64,000 bases of DNA from Thiosocius teredinicola (GCF_002009425.1 NZ_CP019936.1:853001-917000), one strand, 5' to 3'. Shown: positions 26,542 to 38,285, counted from the first letter of the stretch. Notes: generated by a model from the sequence alone, not told the origin. Program-made: numbers and translations.

Positions 26542-27069
26542 ATGAAAAAGATTTTGGTTGTTTGCGCGCTGATCCTTGGCCTCGCCGGCGTGAGCCACGC
26601 GGGCAGCAAGAAAGAGATCGATACCCCTGCCTTCGACAAGGCGATCGCCCAGCAGATGATCGGCAACAGCATCCAGCGCTTCGAGATCGCCGACGGCGTC
26701 GGCGTCGAGGATGCGGTGGAATCGATGAAGCTGCGCGCCAACATGCTGAACTTCAAAATGGTGGCCGACCTGCCGTTGTCCGAGCAGGTGCAGGCGATGG
26801 GTGAAGATGCCAACTACATGCGCATCCTGGCGTTTTGCGATGCCTTGATCGCCAAAAAGATGGTCGAGCACGACATCATCTTCGCCGGCTTTCTGCCGTG
26901 CCGCATCGCGGTGCTCGAAGACGGCAACGGCAAAGGCTGGATCGTGACCATGAACATGGACATGATGCTGCACGCAGTCGACCTGCCGGAAGACCTGCAG
27001 CCGCTGGCGCAGAAGGTGCGCGACACCATCTACAGCATCGTCGATGCCGGTGTGAACGGCGACCTCTGA
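26542..27069 (+). CDS. Secreted DUF302-domain protein
   Basis: 175 aa with a signal peptide ending at SHAGS (MKKILVVCALILGLAGVSHA). The mature part fits DUF302: FLPCRIAVLEDGNGKGWIVT with Cys-Arg and the MNMDMMLHAVDLP segment. The family is common in sulfur- and heme-rich bacteria, without a fixed function. It stands alone, with a GAGGAAGATCCTG ribosome site and its own terminator. Confidence 0.82.
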   Translation: MKKILVVCALILGLAGVSHAGSKKEIDTPAFDKAIAQQMIGNSIQRFEIADGVGVEDAVESMKLRANMLNFKMVADLPLSEQVQAMGEDANYMRILAFCDALIAKKMVEHDIIFAGFLPCRIAVLEDGNGKGWIVTMNMDMMLHAVDLPEDLQPLAQKVRDTIYSIVDAGVNGDL

Positions 27070-27094
27070 CCCGCGGATTCCGTTGCTTGCAAAG

Positions 27095-27118
27095 ACCGGC
27101 CCCAGCGGCCGGTTTTTT
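27095..27118 (+). terminator. Rho-independent terminator after the DUF302 gene
   Basis: Stem ACCGGCC (27095-27101) / GGCCGGT (27107-27113), loop CCAGC, followed by T6. It lies 26 bp after the stop codon. Confidence 0.92.
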
Positions 27119-28650
<1,532 letters not shown>

Positions 28651-28671
28651 TCGGCGCATACCCCGGCGGTC

Positions 28672-28702
28672 AAAAACCCGGCCAATCGGCCGGGTTTTTT
28701 TG
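28672..28702 (+). terminator. Rho-independent terminator after sqr
   Basis: Stem ACCCGGCC (28676-28683) / GGCCGGGT (28688-28695), loop AATC, then T7; A-rich 5' flank makes it usable in both directions. It lies 22 bp past the sqr stop. Confidence 0.92.
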
Positions 28703-28818
28703 TTTCGCCACAGCCGATTCGCGCGATGCCGACGGTGTTTTCGAACGGTTGAGTAGGCTATCCTGCACCCTCGTCGACAGACCATCCCGCGATCGCTTCG
28801 CGTCACCAAGCAGCCAAC

Positions 28819-30054
28819 ATGAGTTCTCACATCCAGCGTCATCGCACCCAGGCGGTCAAGGTCGGCAAACTGCTTGTCGGCGGCGATGCGCCGGTCGTCG
28901 TACAGTCGATGACCAACACCGATACTGCCGATATTCAGGCAACCATCGACCAAGTCGCCGACTTGGCGCGTGCCGGCTCAGAACTGGTGCGCATCACGGT
29001 CAACACCGAGGCGGCCGCGAAAGCGGTACCGTTGATTCGCGAGGGGCTGGATGCGCGCGGTGTGTCGGTACCGTTGGTTGGCGACTTCCATTTTAATGGG
29101 CATCGCCTGCTGACCGAGTTTCCGGCGTGCGCCCAGGCGCTGGCCAAGTACCGCATCAACCCCGGCAATGTCGGCAGCGGCGAGAAGCGTGACGCACAGT
29201 TCGCCAGCATGATCGAGATCGCCATCGCCAACGACAAGGCGGTACGCATCGGCGTGAATTGGGGATCGCTGGACAAGAATCTGGTCGCGCGCATGATGGA
29301 CGAGAACGCGCGCTCGGCCGAACCGTTGGATGCCGAGCAGATGATGTGCGAGGTCATGGTCGCCTCCGCGCTGCAGAGCGCCGAGCGTGCCGAGCAGATC
29401 GGACTGGCGCGCGATCGGATCATCCTGTCGTGCAAGATGAGCGGTGTGCAGGACCTGATCCGCGTCTACCGCACGCTCGCTGCACGTTGCGACTATGCGC
29501 TGCATCTGGGCCTCACCGAGGCCGGCATGGGTTCGAAGGGTATCGTGGCATCCACCGCCGCACTTGCCGTGCTGCTGCAGGAAGGTATCGGCGACACCAT
29601 CCGCATCTCGCTGACGCCTGAACCGGGTGGCGATCGCACGCAAGAGGTGCGTGTCGGTCAGGAGATTCTGCAGTCGATGGGTCTGCGTGCCTTCATGCCG
29701 ATGGTGATCGCCTGCCCGGGTTGCGGTCGTACCACCAGCACCTACTTTCAGCAACTCGCACAGGACATCCAAAGTTACCTGCGTGAACAGATGCCGGTAT
29801 GGCGGCAACGTTATCCCGGCGTAGAGACGATGGACGTCGCCGTCATGGGCTGTGTCGTGAACGGTCCGGGCGAGAGCAAGCACGCGAACATCGGCATCAG
29901 TCTGCCGGGCACCGGTGAGCAGCCGGCGGCGCCGGTGTTCGTCGACGGCAAGAAGACGGTCACGCTCAAGGGCGACAACATCGCTGCCGAGTTCCAGGCG
30001 ATCGTCGACGACTATGTACAGACCCACTATGGCGACCAAGCAGCCGGCGTTTAG
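28819..30054 (+). CDS. ispG: 4-hydroxy-3-methylbut-2-en-1-yl diphosphate synthase
   Basis: 411 aa. TIM-barrel N-terminus ([21 protein letters not shown]) and C-terminal 4Fe-4S domain with ligands in IACPGCGRT and [18 protein letters not shown]. It catalyses the penultimate step of the MEP isoprenoid pathway, from MEcPP to HMBPP, in the cytoplasm with flavodoxin or ferredoxin as electron source. No gene directly upstream in the same direction shares an operon because the sqr terminator intervenes. Confidence 0.96.
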   Translation: MSSHIQRHRTQAVKVGKLLVGGDAPVVVQSMTNTDTADIQATIDQVADLARAGSELVRITVNTEAAAKAVPLIREGLDARGVSVPLVGDFHFNGHRLLTEFPACAQALAKYRINPGNVGSGEKRDAQFASMIEIAIANDKAVRIGVNWGSLDKNLVARMMDENARSAEPLDAEQMMCEVMVASALQSAERAEQIGLARDRIILSCKMSGVQDLIRVYRTLAARCDYALHLGLTEAGMGSKGIVASTAALAVLLQEGIGDTIRISLTPEPGGDRTQEVRVGQEILQSMGLRAFMPMVIACPGCGRTTSTYFQQLAQDIQSYLREQMPVWRQRYPGVETMDVAVMGCVVNGPGESKHANIGISLPGTGEQPAAPVFVDGKKTVTLKGDNIAAEFQAIVDDYVQTHYGDQAAGV

Positions 30055-30232
30055 CGGTTAACGTCGGGGTTCGGCCGAATCGGTTGCAATTTTTGCGGCC
30101 GACAGGCGTCTACTGTTATTAGCGGTCGCCGGCCGCGTGTGCTGATCGCAGCACGAACAGCCCTGCCGTCGTCAGTAGACGTTCGATGGCCGGGCCAACA
30201 ATGAAAAATCGACCAAGTCAGAGGAGAGAGAC

Positions 30233-30724
30233 GTGAAGTCAGTTACGTTAAGTGCAATCTGTGCCGGTATGCTCGCCGCAACCCCGGTGCTTGCAGAAGA
30301 TCCCATGGTCACGCAGGTCAAGCGGATGTCGATGGATACCGCGATGACCATCGCCAAGGCGACTATCGATGCCTGTCGCGAAAAAGGCATCCAGATCGGT
30401 GTGACGGTCGTTGACCGCGACGGTATTCCGCAGGCGGCGCTGCGCGACACGATAGCGCCGACCATTACGCTGCCGATCTCCAAGGGCAAGGCCTATGCGG
30501 CGGTCATGTTCAATGTGCCGACGTCCGATCTTGCATCGCGTGCGGATACGCCGATCGGTCGTGTTCCCGGGGTGATCATGTCGCCGGGGGGTGTGCCGAT
30601 CCAGGTGGGCGGCGCGCTGGTTGGTGGTGTCGGTGTGTCGGGTGCACCGGCGGGTGAAACCGACCAGGAATGTGCCCAGGCCGGTGTCGACGCCGTGCAG
30701 ACCGACCTCGAGATGTCGATGTAG
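30233..30724 (+). CDS. Exported HbpS/GlcG-family heme-binding-like protein
   Basis: 163 aa from GTG 30233 with GAGGAGAGAG upstream. Signal peptide MKSVTLSAICAGMLAATPVLA, then a GlcG/HbpS fold: AKATIDACREKGIQIGVTVVDRDG, DTIAPTITLPISKGKAYAAVMF and GGVPIQVGGALVGGVGVSG. The C-terminus has DQECAQAGVDAV. The family binds heme or cobalamin-like ligands in some members. A bidirectional terminator follows. Confidence 0.85.
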   Translation: MKSVTLSAICAGMLAATPVLAEDPMVTQVKRMSMDTAMTIAKATIDACREKGIQIGVTVVDRDGIPQAALRDTIAPTITLPISKGKAYAAVMFNVPTSDLASRADTPIGRVPGVIMSPGGVPIQVGGALVGGVGVSGAPAGETDQECAQAGVDAVQTDLEMSM

Positions 30725-30753
30725 GTCTAACCGCAAGCCGTCGGGCCGATCGC

Positions 30754-30782
30754 AAAAACCCTGTCTTCCAGACAGGGTTTTT
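30754..30782. terminator. Bidirectional terminator between the HbpS-like gene and the hydrolase gene
   Basis: Perfect 13-bp stem AAAAACCCTGTCT (30754-30766) / AGACAGGGTTTTT (30770-30782) with a TCC loop. The A and T runs serve both strands, fitting its place between convergent genes. Confidence 0.93.
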
Positions 30783-30845
30783 CGTTTTTGGGGTGCGCAC
30801 AAGCTGGTGTGTGCGAGACGCGGGTCGGGTCGCGACCCGACCCGT

Positions 30846-32378
30846 TCAAGGTTCGATCAGCGAGGGACCGCCGCGCGCCATGGTGACCGTCTCCGGTTGC
30901 AGGAGGTTGGCGAAGCTTGCTCGCGGGTCGCTGTCGATTGCCTTGCCGTCGTGGTACAGCAGCATGACCTCGAGCGGCCCGTCGTTGGTCGCGAGCACGG
31001 CGATGTTGTCGGGGCTCACGGTATAGCGTCCCAGTTGGCGCTCGGTTGGCCACTGCATTGTGCCGTAGGCGTGATACACCAGTTCGGAACAGACGATGCG
31101 ATCGGTCGATTGCGTATCGAAGTTGAAGTCGTAATCCTTGCCGACCTGGCGCAACGCCTGCACGATCACGTCGGCACGCTGTTGCTCGTCCAACGAGGCG
31201 TTGCGCAACACGGCGAGGTCGTCGATGTTCATGAAATGCTGCAGGCTGTTGATCTCCACGCCTGAGCGCAAGGCCTCGACAACGCCGCGCCCACGGCGAA
31301 TCTGTTTGTGATATTGGCGTACTACCGGGTGATTCCAGATACCGAGCGCGCGCAGTTCCTGCTCGTTGCCGACCCAGACGGCGGCGTGGCCCCAATGACC
31401 GGGTATGAATGAATCGGTCAGACGGAACGGCGTCTTTTCCAACAGGATGTCGCCGGCGCGCAGCGTGTTGGCCACCTCGTCGAGCACCGCGGTCTCGCCA
31501 TCGAGTTTGCCGCGCCGCGATTCGATCAGGCCGACGGTGTTGCCGAACATCATGCTGGAAAAGTTGACACCCTCATTCTGCAGCGAGGCCAAGGTATCCA
31601 CCGACAGGTCGCCGAAGAAACCCATGAGGTTTTGCGCGTAGTTCAACGGCTGGATCTTGCGCACCATGTTGTACGACGGACTCTGATCGATCAGAGTCCC
31701 GATGTAACGCGCGTCGTCGTCACCCGTCGAGTGCAGGCTGCCACCGAAGGTCTCATACCATTCGAGGCCGCGGCGCACGCGCGCCCGGTTGATCGCCGAG
31801 TTGAACGACAGTGAGATCTTGCGTAGCTCGCCGGGCGGCAGGCCGAAGCCGACGTCGCCCCGATTGAAATGCGTGCGCAGAAATCCGTTGGCCTGGTACA
31901 GGCCAACCGCGGTCACGTAGTTGTCGTACAGCGTCAATGAGGCCGCCAGCGACATGCCGATGCCCTTGGCCTGCAGCCTGGCGCGTGCCGGGTCCTGCGG
32001 TATCGGATCGTCGAGCCAGCATTCATAGCGCGTGGCGATATCCCAAAGCGCCTCGCGCTGCCGCAACAGCTCGGCGCCGCCCGCATTCAGACCGCGCAGA
32101 TCGCCGCCCGACAAGGGCTCGCCGGCAGCGTCTTTTTCTTCGAGAAACTTGAGGAAGCCGATCGCGTCGGCCCGTAGGGCCAGCGCCTGTTCGGCCAGGG
32201 TCTGAAAGGCCGCAATCTCGCGATCCATGCGCGTGCTGTGGTAGGCGCTGAGGCGAACGTCATCGCACGTTGAATCATCCGACAGGAAGCCGGCCATCAC
32301 CGCTGTCGGCGACAGCAGGCACAGCATCAAGAGGAGTATGAGGTGATTCGGCATCGTCCTTGAGTGAGACATCATCAT
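30846..32378 (-). CDS. Exported YiiX/YebB-like NlpC/P60 cysteine hydrolase
   Basis: 510 aa. I start it at the first of three tandem ATG codons (32378, GGAAG upstream), which gives a signal peptide ending at AVMAG; the frame stays open for 1.3 kb upstream but that part overlaps cydC and has no family features. The C-terminal third holds the papain-like core: AGDILLEKTP, GHWGHAAVWVG (His) and DRIVCSELVYHAYG (Cys nucleophile). The N-terminal 300 residues are an unknown helical domain. The substrate could be peptidoglycan or a lipid/amide bond. Confidence 0.85.
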   Translation of the reverse strand: MMMSHSRTMPNHLILLLMLCLLSPTAVMAGFLSDDSTCDDVRLSAYHSTRMDREIAAFQTLAEQALALRADAIGFLKFLEEKDAAGEPLSGGDLRGLNAGGAELLRQREALWDIATRYECWLDDPIPQDPARARLQAKGIGMSLAASLTLYDNYVTAVGLYQANGFLRTHFNRGDVGFGLPPGELRKISLSFNSAINRARVRRGLEWYETFGGSLHSTGDDDARYIGTLIDQSPSYNMVRKIQPLNYAQNLMGFFGDLSVDTLASLQNEGVNFSSMMFGNTVGLIESRRGKLDGETAVLDEVANTLRAGDILLEKTPFRLTDSFIPGHWGHAAVWVGNEQELRALGIWNHPVVRQYHKQIRRGRGVVEALRSGVEINSLQHFMNIDDLAVLRNASLDEQQRADVIVQALRQVGKDYDFNFDTQSTDRIVCSELVYHAYGTMQWPTERQLGRYTVSPDNIAVLATNDGPLEVMLLYHDGKAIDSDPRASFANLLQPETVTMARGGPSLIEP

Positions 32379-32539
32379 TGTTGTGCTTCCATTGTGCCGG
32401 TTGCGCGGATTCGCCAACCGGTCGGCTAAACGGTCTTCCCTAAAGCCACAGGTTACCGCGAATGTTGCGCTGAAGTGAACTCGTTCCGAGCTGACGGGTT
32501 CCTCGTGGTTCATCAACGTGTTATCGGCCGCTGCGCCGT

Positions 32540-34201
32540 TCACTGCAGTTGCCGGCCTGCCTCGAGACGGATCGTCTGGGTGATGCCGGAGAGCGGCAGC
32601 GGCCGGTGGCTGATGACGACGACGGTCTTGTTGTGCATCACCAGGTCGAGCGTTTCGCACAGCGCACGGGTGGTAACGCTGTCTAGCCCTTCCGTCGGTT
32701 CGTCCAAGATCAGGATCGGCGCCTCCTTGAGCACCGCTTGCGCGATGGCGATGCGTCGCGCCTGTCCGCCCGACACCTTGGTGCCGGTGTCGCCCAGCCA
32801 GGTATCGTAGCCATCGGGCTGGGCCGCAATGAACTCGTGGATCTGCGCCAGCCGACATGCGGCCTCCATCTGCGCATCGCTCGCGTCGGGCGCGGCCAGC
32901 AACAGGTTGTCGCGCAGGGTCGCGTTGAACAGGTGGTGGTGCTGCGAGACGATCGCGATGCGTTGGCGCCATGCATCGACATCGAAGCTGCGCAGGTCGT
33001 GATCGGCAAAGCGCAACTGTCCCTCGGTCGGATCGACGAAACGTAGCAGCAGGCTGGTCAGACTCGTCTTGCCGGCGCCGCTCTCGCCGATCACCAGGGT
33101 GCGGCTGCCGACCGGCAATTGCAGTCGGATGTCTTCGAGCGCCAGTGGTCCGCCCTCCGTATAGCGCAGCGCCACGTGGTCGAAGTCGATCTCGCCTTGC
33201 GGCGGCACGGGCATTGCCAAGCGCGGCGTCTGGATACTGGGTACGCGATCGGCCAGCGTCAGCACCCGGTCGGCAGCGGCGCGGGTTTCGCTCCACACCT
33301 GGGCGACCTGTGGCAGCGGGGCCACCGCCTCGAATGCGGCCAATGCGAACAGCGCCAGCATCGGCAGCAGTCGGCCGTCGAGCGTGCCGGCGTCGACCAT
33401 CGGCATTCCCAGATACAGCACTGCCAGCATCGCCAGGCCCGCAAGCAGTGCGATCGCCGCGGTGTTCAAGGCGTTGAGCCGATGCAGCTGTGATTGCACC
33501 GCGGCGAGTCGATCGCCGGTATCGGCTATGCGCTGTTGGTAGCGCGCAAAGGCGCCGTTGTTGATCAACTCGCCCAGACCCTGCACCGTATCGACGACCT
33601 GGGTGCGCAGCGTGGCCAGGTGCGTGACGGTTGCAGCGGCCGCCTGTGTTGAACGGCGCATCGACCACAGCGGCAGCAATGCACCGCCGACCAGCAGCAG
33701 CGAGCAGACCGCGGCAGCGATGGTGATGTCGTAGATACTCATGAAGGCAGCGAACAGCAACAGGGCGACGATGGCGACAACAACCGGCAGCACGATACGC
33801 AGGTATAGGCCGTCGAGCCGGTCGACATCTTTCTGCACGCGGTTGAGCAGGTCGCCGCTGTGCAGTTCGCCGAGGTCCGCCGGGGCGAGCGGTTCGATGC
33901 GGTCGAACAGCCAGCTACGCAGTTGTGCGACCAGGCGGAAGGTCGCCTCGTGGGTGACCACGCGTTCGCCATAACGACCGGCGGTACGCGCGATTGCCAG
34001 GCCGCGGATGATCGCCGCCGGCGTGAAGTAGTTGATCGCAATACCGGCGACACCGGCCAGACCCATGGCGGTGATGAACCAGCCGGACAAGGCCATCAGG
34101 CCGACGTTGGCCAGCAGCGCCAGCAGTGACAGCAAGGCGCCGAGCAGCATCCAGCCGAGCGTCGGTCGATACAGGCGCAGAAGGCGACGCATCGGGCTCA
34201 T
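32540..34201 (-). CDS. cydC: Thiol reductant ABC exporter, CydC subunit
   Basis: 553 aa from the ATG at 34201, which overlaps the cydD stop (ATGA). Six membrane helices, then an ATPase domain with Walker A GESGAGKTS, signature VSGGQARRIA and Walker B ILILDEPTEGLD. With CydD it exports glutathione and cysteine to the periplasm, needed for cytochrome bd assembly. The frame reads open upstream into cydD in another phase, which is not coding. Confidence 0.93.
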   Translation of the reverse strand: MSPMRRLLRLYRPTLGWMLLGALLSLLALLANVGLMALSGWFITAMGLAGVAGIAINYFTPAAIIRGLAIARTAGRYGERVVTHEATFRLVAQLRSWLFDRIEPLAPADLGELHSGDLLNRVQKDVDRLDGLYLRIVLPVVVAIVALLLFAAFMSIYDITIAAAVCSLLLVGGALLPLWSMRRSTQAAAATVTHLATLRTQVVDTVQGLGELINNGAFARYQQRIADTGDRLAAVQSQLHRLNALNTAAIALLAGLAMLAVLYLGMPMVDAGTLDGRLLPMLALFALAAFEAVAPLPQVAQVWSETRAAADRVLTLADRVPSIQTPRLAMPVPPQGEIDFDHVALRYTEGGPLALEDIRLQLPVGSRTLVIGESGAGKTSLTSLLLRFVDPTEGQLRFADHDLRSFDVDAWRQRIAIVSQHHHLFNATLRDNLLLAAPDASDAQMEAACRLAQIHEFIAAQPDGYDTWLGDTGTKVSGGQARRIAIAQAVLKEAPILILDEPTEGLDSVTTRALCETLDLVMHNKTVVVISHRPLPLSGITQTIRLEAGRQLQ

Positions 34202-35952
34202 GTCAGCGCCTCCTCGGCGGCCGCCAGCAGTTCGGCGAACGCACCACGGGCGCTGCTCAACTGTGTATAGCTGCCGCTTTCGATCACGTTGCCATCCTGC
34301 AGCACGATCACATGATCTGCCTGGCGGATGGTGTGCAGTCGGTGGGCGATCGTGACCACCGTTCGGTCCTTGATCAATACGGCCAGCGCTTGCTGAACGG
34401 CCTGCTCGGAGACGGTATCGAGGTGCGCAGTGGGCTCGTCGAGGATCACGATCGGGCAGTCGCGCACCAGGGCGCGTGCGATGGCCAGGCGTTGTGCCTG
34501 GCCGCCCGATAGCGTGCGGCCGCCGTCGCCGATGTGGGTATCGAATCCCTCCGGCAACTGTTCGATAAAGCCCAGGGCCTGCGCCCTGGTTGCGGCATCG
34601 ACAACGTCGGCATCGCTGGCGTCTGCACATCCCAGGCGGATGTTGTCGGCGACGCTGCCGGCAAATAGTCGTGGCTTCTGCGGTATCCAGGCGACCTGGC
34701 GATGCCATGCCTGCTGATCGATGTCGTTCAATGATCGGTTGCCAATCGTGATATCACCGGACTGCGCAGACGCGAACTTCAACAGCAGATTGGCCAACGT
34801 GCTCTTGCCCGAGCCGCTGCGCCCGACCAGTGCGGTATGGGCATTCGCCGCGATCGTCAGCGACAGTCCGTTGAGTGCGCGCCGGCCCTTGCCGTAGTCG
34901 AAGTGCACATCGTCGAACCGGATGTCGCCGGTTAGCGGCGGCTCGGTGCTTGCGCCGTCTGCTTTGTCTGCATCCAGCGACAACAGGTTGACGATGTTCT
35001 CTGCTGCGCCGACGGCCTCCATGCGGGCATGGTTGTGCGCGCCGAGGTTGCGTAACGGCAGAAAGAACTCGGGGGCCAACAGCAACACGAACAGACCGTA
35101 AAAGAACGCCATGTCGCCATCGAGCAGACGAAAGCCGATCAATACCGCGATGATGGCGATACTGATTGCAGCGAAGAACTCCAAGACCGCGGAAGACAGA
35201 AAGGCGACGCGCAACACGCCCATCGTGGTGCGGCGGAAGTCGTCCGCGATGTGACGTATCCGTTGCCGCTCGCGCGATCCGGCGTTCAGCACCTTGAGCG
35301 TGACCAGCCCCTGCAGCACATCGAGAAAGTGACCGCCCATGCGTGCCAGTTCACGCCATTGGCGTTGATTGGCACGTTCGGCACCCTTGCCGATCAGGAT
35401 CATGAACACCGGGATCAAGGGTGCGGTGATCAGCAGTACGACCGCGGACACCCAGTCGGCCGGCGCGATGGCGAGCAACAACAGCAGCGGGACCATGCCG
35501 GCAATCGCGGCGGCCGGTACATAACGCGCGTAATAACCCTCCAGGCCCTCCACGCCATCGATCAGGCTGCTGGCAACACTGCCGCTGGAGTGATCGCTCA
35601 ACCCCAAGGGCCCGATGGATTGCAGTTTAGCGACGAGTTGGCGACGCACCTGCTGCTTGATCTGCTGCGCGGCGGCGAACGCTTGGTGTTCGGCGCCCCA
35701 GGTGGATGCGAAACGCAAACCCAGGACAGGAAGCAAGATCGCCAGCCACGGCTGGAGTTCGACAAAGGTGCTGCCGCGGAAAACGCTCGCGTCGATCACA
35801 TAGGCAACCAGCCAGGCTTGCGCGATTGCCAGTGTGCCGCCGAGTGCGCCCAGCCACGTCGCCAGGCGCAATCCGGCGGCGGCATGAGAACGCTGCGCTT
35901 TCAGCCAGCGGTGGATGGCGGTTGAATCGTTCGGCGGCAACAGCAAAACCAC
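34198..35952 (-). CDS. cydD: Thiol reductant ABC exporter, CydD subunit
   Basis: 584 aa. Six membrane helices, ATPase domain with Walker A GRSGSGKST, signature LSGGQAQRLA and Walker B IVILDEPTAHLD. Forms a two-gene operon with cydC, and serves the cydABX oxidase encoded 6 kb away on the same strand. Confidence 0.93.
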   Translation of the reverse strand: MVLLLPPNDSTAIHRWLKAQRSHAAAGLRLATWLGALGGTLAIAQAWLVAYVIDASVFRGSTFVELQPWLAILLPVLGLRFASTWGAEHQAFAAAQQIKQQVRRQLVAKLQSIGPLGLSDHSSGSVASSLIDGVEGLEGYYARYVPAAAIAGMVPLLLLLAIAPADWVSAVVLLITAPLIPVFMILIGKGAERANQRQWRELARMGGHFLDVLQGLVTLKVLNAGSRERQRIRHIADDFRRTTMGVLRVAFLSSAVLEFFAAISIAIIAVLIGFRLLDGDMAFFYGLFVLLLAPEFFLPLRNLGAHNHARMEAVGAAENIVNLLSLDADKADGASTEPPLTGDIRFDDVHFDYGKGRRALNGLSLTIAANAHTALVGRSGSGKSTLANLLLKFASAQSGDITIGNRSLNDIDQQAWHRQVAWIPQKPRLFAGSVADNIRLGCADASDADVVDAATRAQALGFIEQLPEGFDTHIGDGGRTLSGGQAQRLAIARALVRDCPIVILDEPTAHLDTVSEQAVQQALAVLIKDRTVVTIAHRLHTIRQADHVIVLQDGNVIESGSYTQLSSARGAFAELLAAAEEALT

Positions 35953-36060
35953 ATGTTGACGAGGTGTAAGGCAACCCCGGGGCGATGTGTGATGTTACCA
36001 GCCGCGTGCTTCAGGCTCCTTATAACAAGGCAAGACGCGGTGCCGTCGGATCCACCGTGT

Positions 36061-36969
36061 TCAGGCGCCGATCTGACTGGTCTTGGCCGCGTCGTCGAGC
36101 CACATCGACGAGACGACCGAGCGCACCGCATCGATCAATGCCTCGCCGGTGCGCTGCACCTGGACCGCGAAGTTGAGCTGGATGCTCGGCCCGGAACCGC
36201 TCCAGCAGACACCGGCTCCCTGGTCCTGCAGGCGCATCGCATCGTCGGCGCGCAGCAAGGAGACCCCCGCGCCGGCGCGAATCAGTTCGCGGACGGCATC
36301 CTCGCTGTCGACATAGGCGACCTTGGCCGGTTCTTCGCCGAGCGGGGCGAACAGATCCTGGGTCAGCGTAAAGAACGGGCAGGTGTCCGAGGTGTACACC
36401 CAGGGCAAATCGCGCAGCTCAGACAGCGTCGCGTCGCGGAACGCTTCGCCGAGGTCGGCCGGGCCGATCAACTGCATCGGCACCTCGGCCAGGGTGTCGA
36501 CCGCGAGGTCGGCGTAGCGGCACGGGCCGAAGAAGAAACCTGCGTCCAGCGCGCCACGCCGCAGGTCCGGCAGGATGTTCGCCGTCATGCTCTGCACGAA
36601 GTGTGGGCTGACCCGCGGGTATTTGCCGTGAAAGGCGCGGTGCAGCTCGCCGATGCGCATGAAGTCGAAATCGGTATGGATGCCGATGCGCACCTCGCCG
36701 ACCAACTCCTGCTGCAGATCCTGCGCCTGGCCCTTGAGCTTGGCCGCCGCGTTGAGGGTCTCGACGGCCTGTTCGTACAGCAAGCGGCCCTTCGGCGTGA
36801 GCTGCATGCCGCGTGACGTGCGTTCGAACAGGGTGACGCCCAGTTCCTCCTCGAGCGCCTTGATCTGCGCGCTGATCGCCGGCTGGCTGGTGAACAGCAG
36901 CTCGGCAGCGCGGGTCAGTGAGCCTTCGTCGGCGATCTTCACAAAGGTGTTCAGCTGGTAGAGCTCCAT
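36061..36969 (-). CDS. LysR-family transcriptional regulator
   Basis: 302 aa. HTH at residues 1-60 (FVKIADEGSLTRAAELLFTSQPAISAQIKALEE split across the recognition helix) and a periplasmic-binding-like effector domain with unusual cysteines (FFGPCRY, SDTCPFF, AGVCWSG). LysR regulators often act on a divergent gene; the nearest divergent gene is the DUF1127 protein at 37238, 268 bp away. Target and ligand unknown. Confidence 0.9.
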   Translation of the reverse strand: MELYQLNTFVKIADEGSLTRAAELLFTSQPAISAQIKALEEELGVTLFERTSRGMQLTPKGRLLYEQAVETLNAAAKLKGQAQDLQQELVGEVRIGIHTDFDFMRIGELHRAFHGKYPRVSPHFVQSMTANILPDLRRGALDAGFFFGPCRYADLAVDTLAEVPMQLIGPADLGEAFRDATLSELRDLPWVYTSDTCPFFTLTQDLFAPLGEEPAKVAYVDSEDAVRELIRAGAGVSLLRADDAMRLQDQGAGVCWSGSGPSIQLNFAVQVQRTGEALIDAVRSVVSSMWLDDAAKTSQIGA

Positions 36970-37237
36970 CGGCCCCTCCGCAGGCGTAACTTCCCCGCAA
37001 ATTGAAGCAGATCGCAGCTGAAACCGCCCATCATATTTTCTGAAACCAGCCTTCGGAACAAACGAATAGTCGCCACCGGTACGCCCGGCTAAGTTTTCGC
37101 CCAGGCCGGCATTCCCGCCGGGTAACGCGACATCGGCCTGGCTCGAAAGCCCTGTGCAGCACTGCGTGATGCCGTTTTTCGGGTGGGCCGCGAAGGTCGC
37201 TGTGGCTAGTGTCGGAGCCGGTTTTGGAGGTAGCGAG

Positions 37238-37471
37238 ATGAGTTCGATTCACATGGTTCAGCGCAGGATGGTGAGTTTGCCGTCGCTCTCGGCGTTGCTG
37301 CAGCGCGTTGGGCGGTTCGTGGATTCGCTGTTTGCGCTGGTCGCACTGATGTTTCAGCGGGCACGCCAGCGCCGGGCGCTGGCACGTCTGGACCCACGCC
37401 TGCTGCGCGATATCGGCATCAGCCCGGAGCAGGCGCGGCAGGAGATCGACAAGCCGTTTTGGCGGCAGTGA
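37238..37471 (+). CDS. DUF1127-domain small protein
   Basis: 77 aa from the ATG at 37238, with GGAGG seven bases upstream. The C-terminal ~40 residues (RARQRRALARLDPRLLRDI and the following GISPEQARQEI) are a DUF1127/YjiS-like domain, arginine-rich and possibly RNA- or phosphate-linked in other bacteria. A 268-bp intergenic region separates it from the LysR gene; nothing else is visible there. Confidence 0.8.
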   Translation: MSSIHMVQRRMVSLPSLSALLQRVGRFVDSLFALVALMFQRARQRRALARLDPRLLRDIGISPEQARQEIDKPFWRQ

Positions 37472-37542
37472 AAATAATCGTAGGTGATCGGCCGAAACGG
37501 GCGTATAAAGCCGCGTCCTGATTTTCGCTTGAGGCGACTTCT

Positions 37543-38205
37543 TTGGCCGCACTGCTTTCGACCTTCGATCCCGGCGACGGTGATGTGTTTACGCGCATCG
37601 CCGATGCGATCGAATGCGATGGGTACACGGTTATCGACGGCGCGCTGCCAACCGAACTGGTCGAACGCCTGTTCCTCAAGGTGAACGGGTTCGACGACGA
37701 GGCGATGACGCACGCCGGCATCGGCCGCGAAGATGAACATCAGCTCAACCGCTTCGTGCGTAGCGACGAGACGCGTTGGATTGATCGCACTGACCCTAGT
37801 GGGGGTGAGTTTCTGCGCTGGATGGAGCAACTTCGTCAGGGGCTCAACCGCCGCCTATTCCTCGGGCTGTTCGACTATGAGGCGCATTTTGCGCGCTATG
37901 CGCCGGGCGCCTTCTACAAAAAGCACCGCGATGCCTTCGCCGACGGCACCACCAACCGGGTGCTGTCGACCGTGCTCTATCTGAACCCGCAGTGGGCACA
38001 CGACGACGGCGGCGAGATGTTGCTGTACGCCGACGATGACACTGATTTGCTTGAAACGGTTACTCCGACCTTCGGCCGCTTGGTGGTGTTTCTGAGCGAG
38101 CGTTTTCCGCATGAGGTACTGGCGCCGCAGCGCACGCGCTACAGCATCGCCGGCTGGTTCCGGGTCAACAATTCGATCGCGGGGATGATCGACCCGCCAC
38201 GCTGA
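37543..38205 (+). CDS. 2OG-Fe(II) oxygenase (prolyl 4-hydroxylase/SM-20 type)
   Basis: 220 aa from TTG 37543. Iron ligands appear as HRD in FYKKHRDAF and the distal His in FPHEVL; Arg for 2-oxoglutarate in RTRYSIAGWFR. The strand DDGGEMLLYADDD is typical. Members hydroxylate proteins (for instance elongation factor Tu in Pseudomonas PPHD). Substrate not shown here. Start is inferred from frame and length; no strong ribosome site. Confidence 0.86.
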   Translation: MAALLSTFDPGDGDVFTRIADAIECDGYTVIDGALPTELVERLFLKVNGFDDEAMTHAGIGREDEHQLNRFVRSDETRWIDRTDPSGGEFLRWMEQLRQGLNRRLFLGLFDYEAHFARYAPGAFYKKHRDAFADGTTNRVLSTVLYLNPQWAHDDGGEMLLYADDDTDLLETVTPTFGRLVVFLSERFPHEVLAPQRTRYSIAGWFRVNNSIAGMIDPPR

Positions 38206-38285
38206 GCAGCGTGCCGAGCCGTTGGCAATCACGGCCCGAATCTGTTTACCCTTGGCGCCTGGCTGTTGCACAACGCGGGCGACCG

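Noticed and set aside
32379-33668. 940-codon minus-strand frame extending the YiiX-like hydrolase upstream by 430 codons
   Set aside because: The extra part is antisense-phase sequence of cydC, Ala/Arg-rich with no domain; the tandem ATG at 32378 with signal peptide is the natural start.
34202-34708. N-terminal extension of CydC (722-codon frame)
   Set aside because: It overlaps the cydD ATPase domain in another frame; the ATGA overlap at 34198-34201 gives the usual CydC start.
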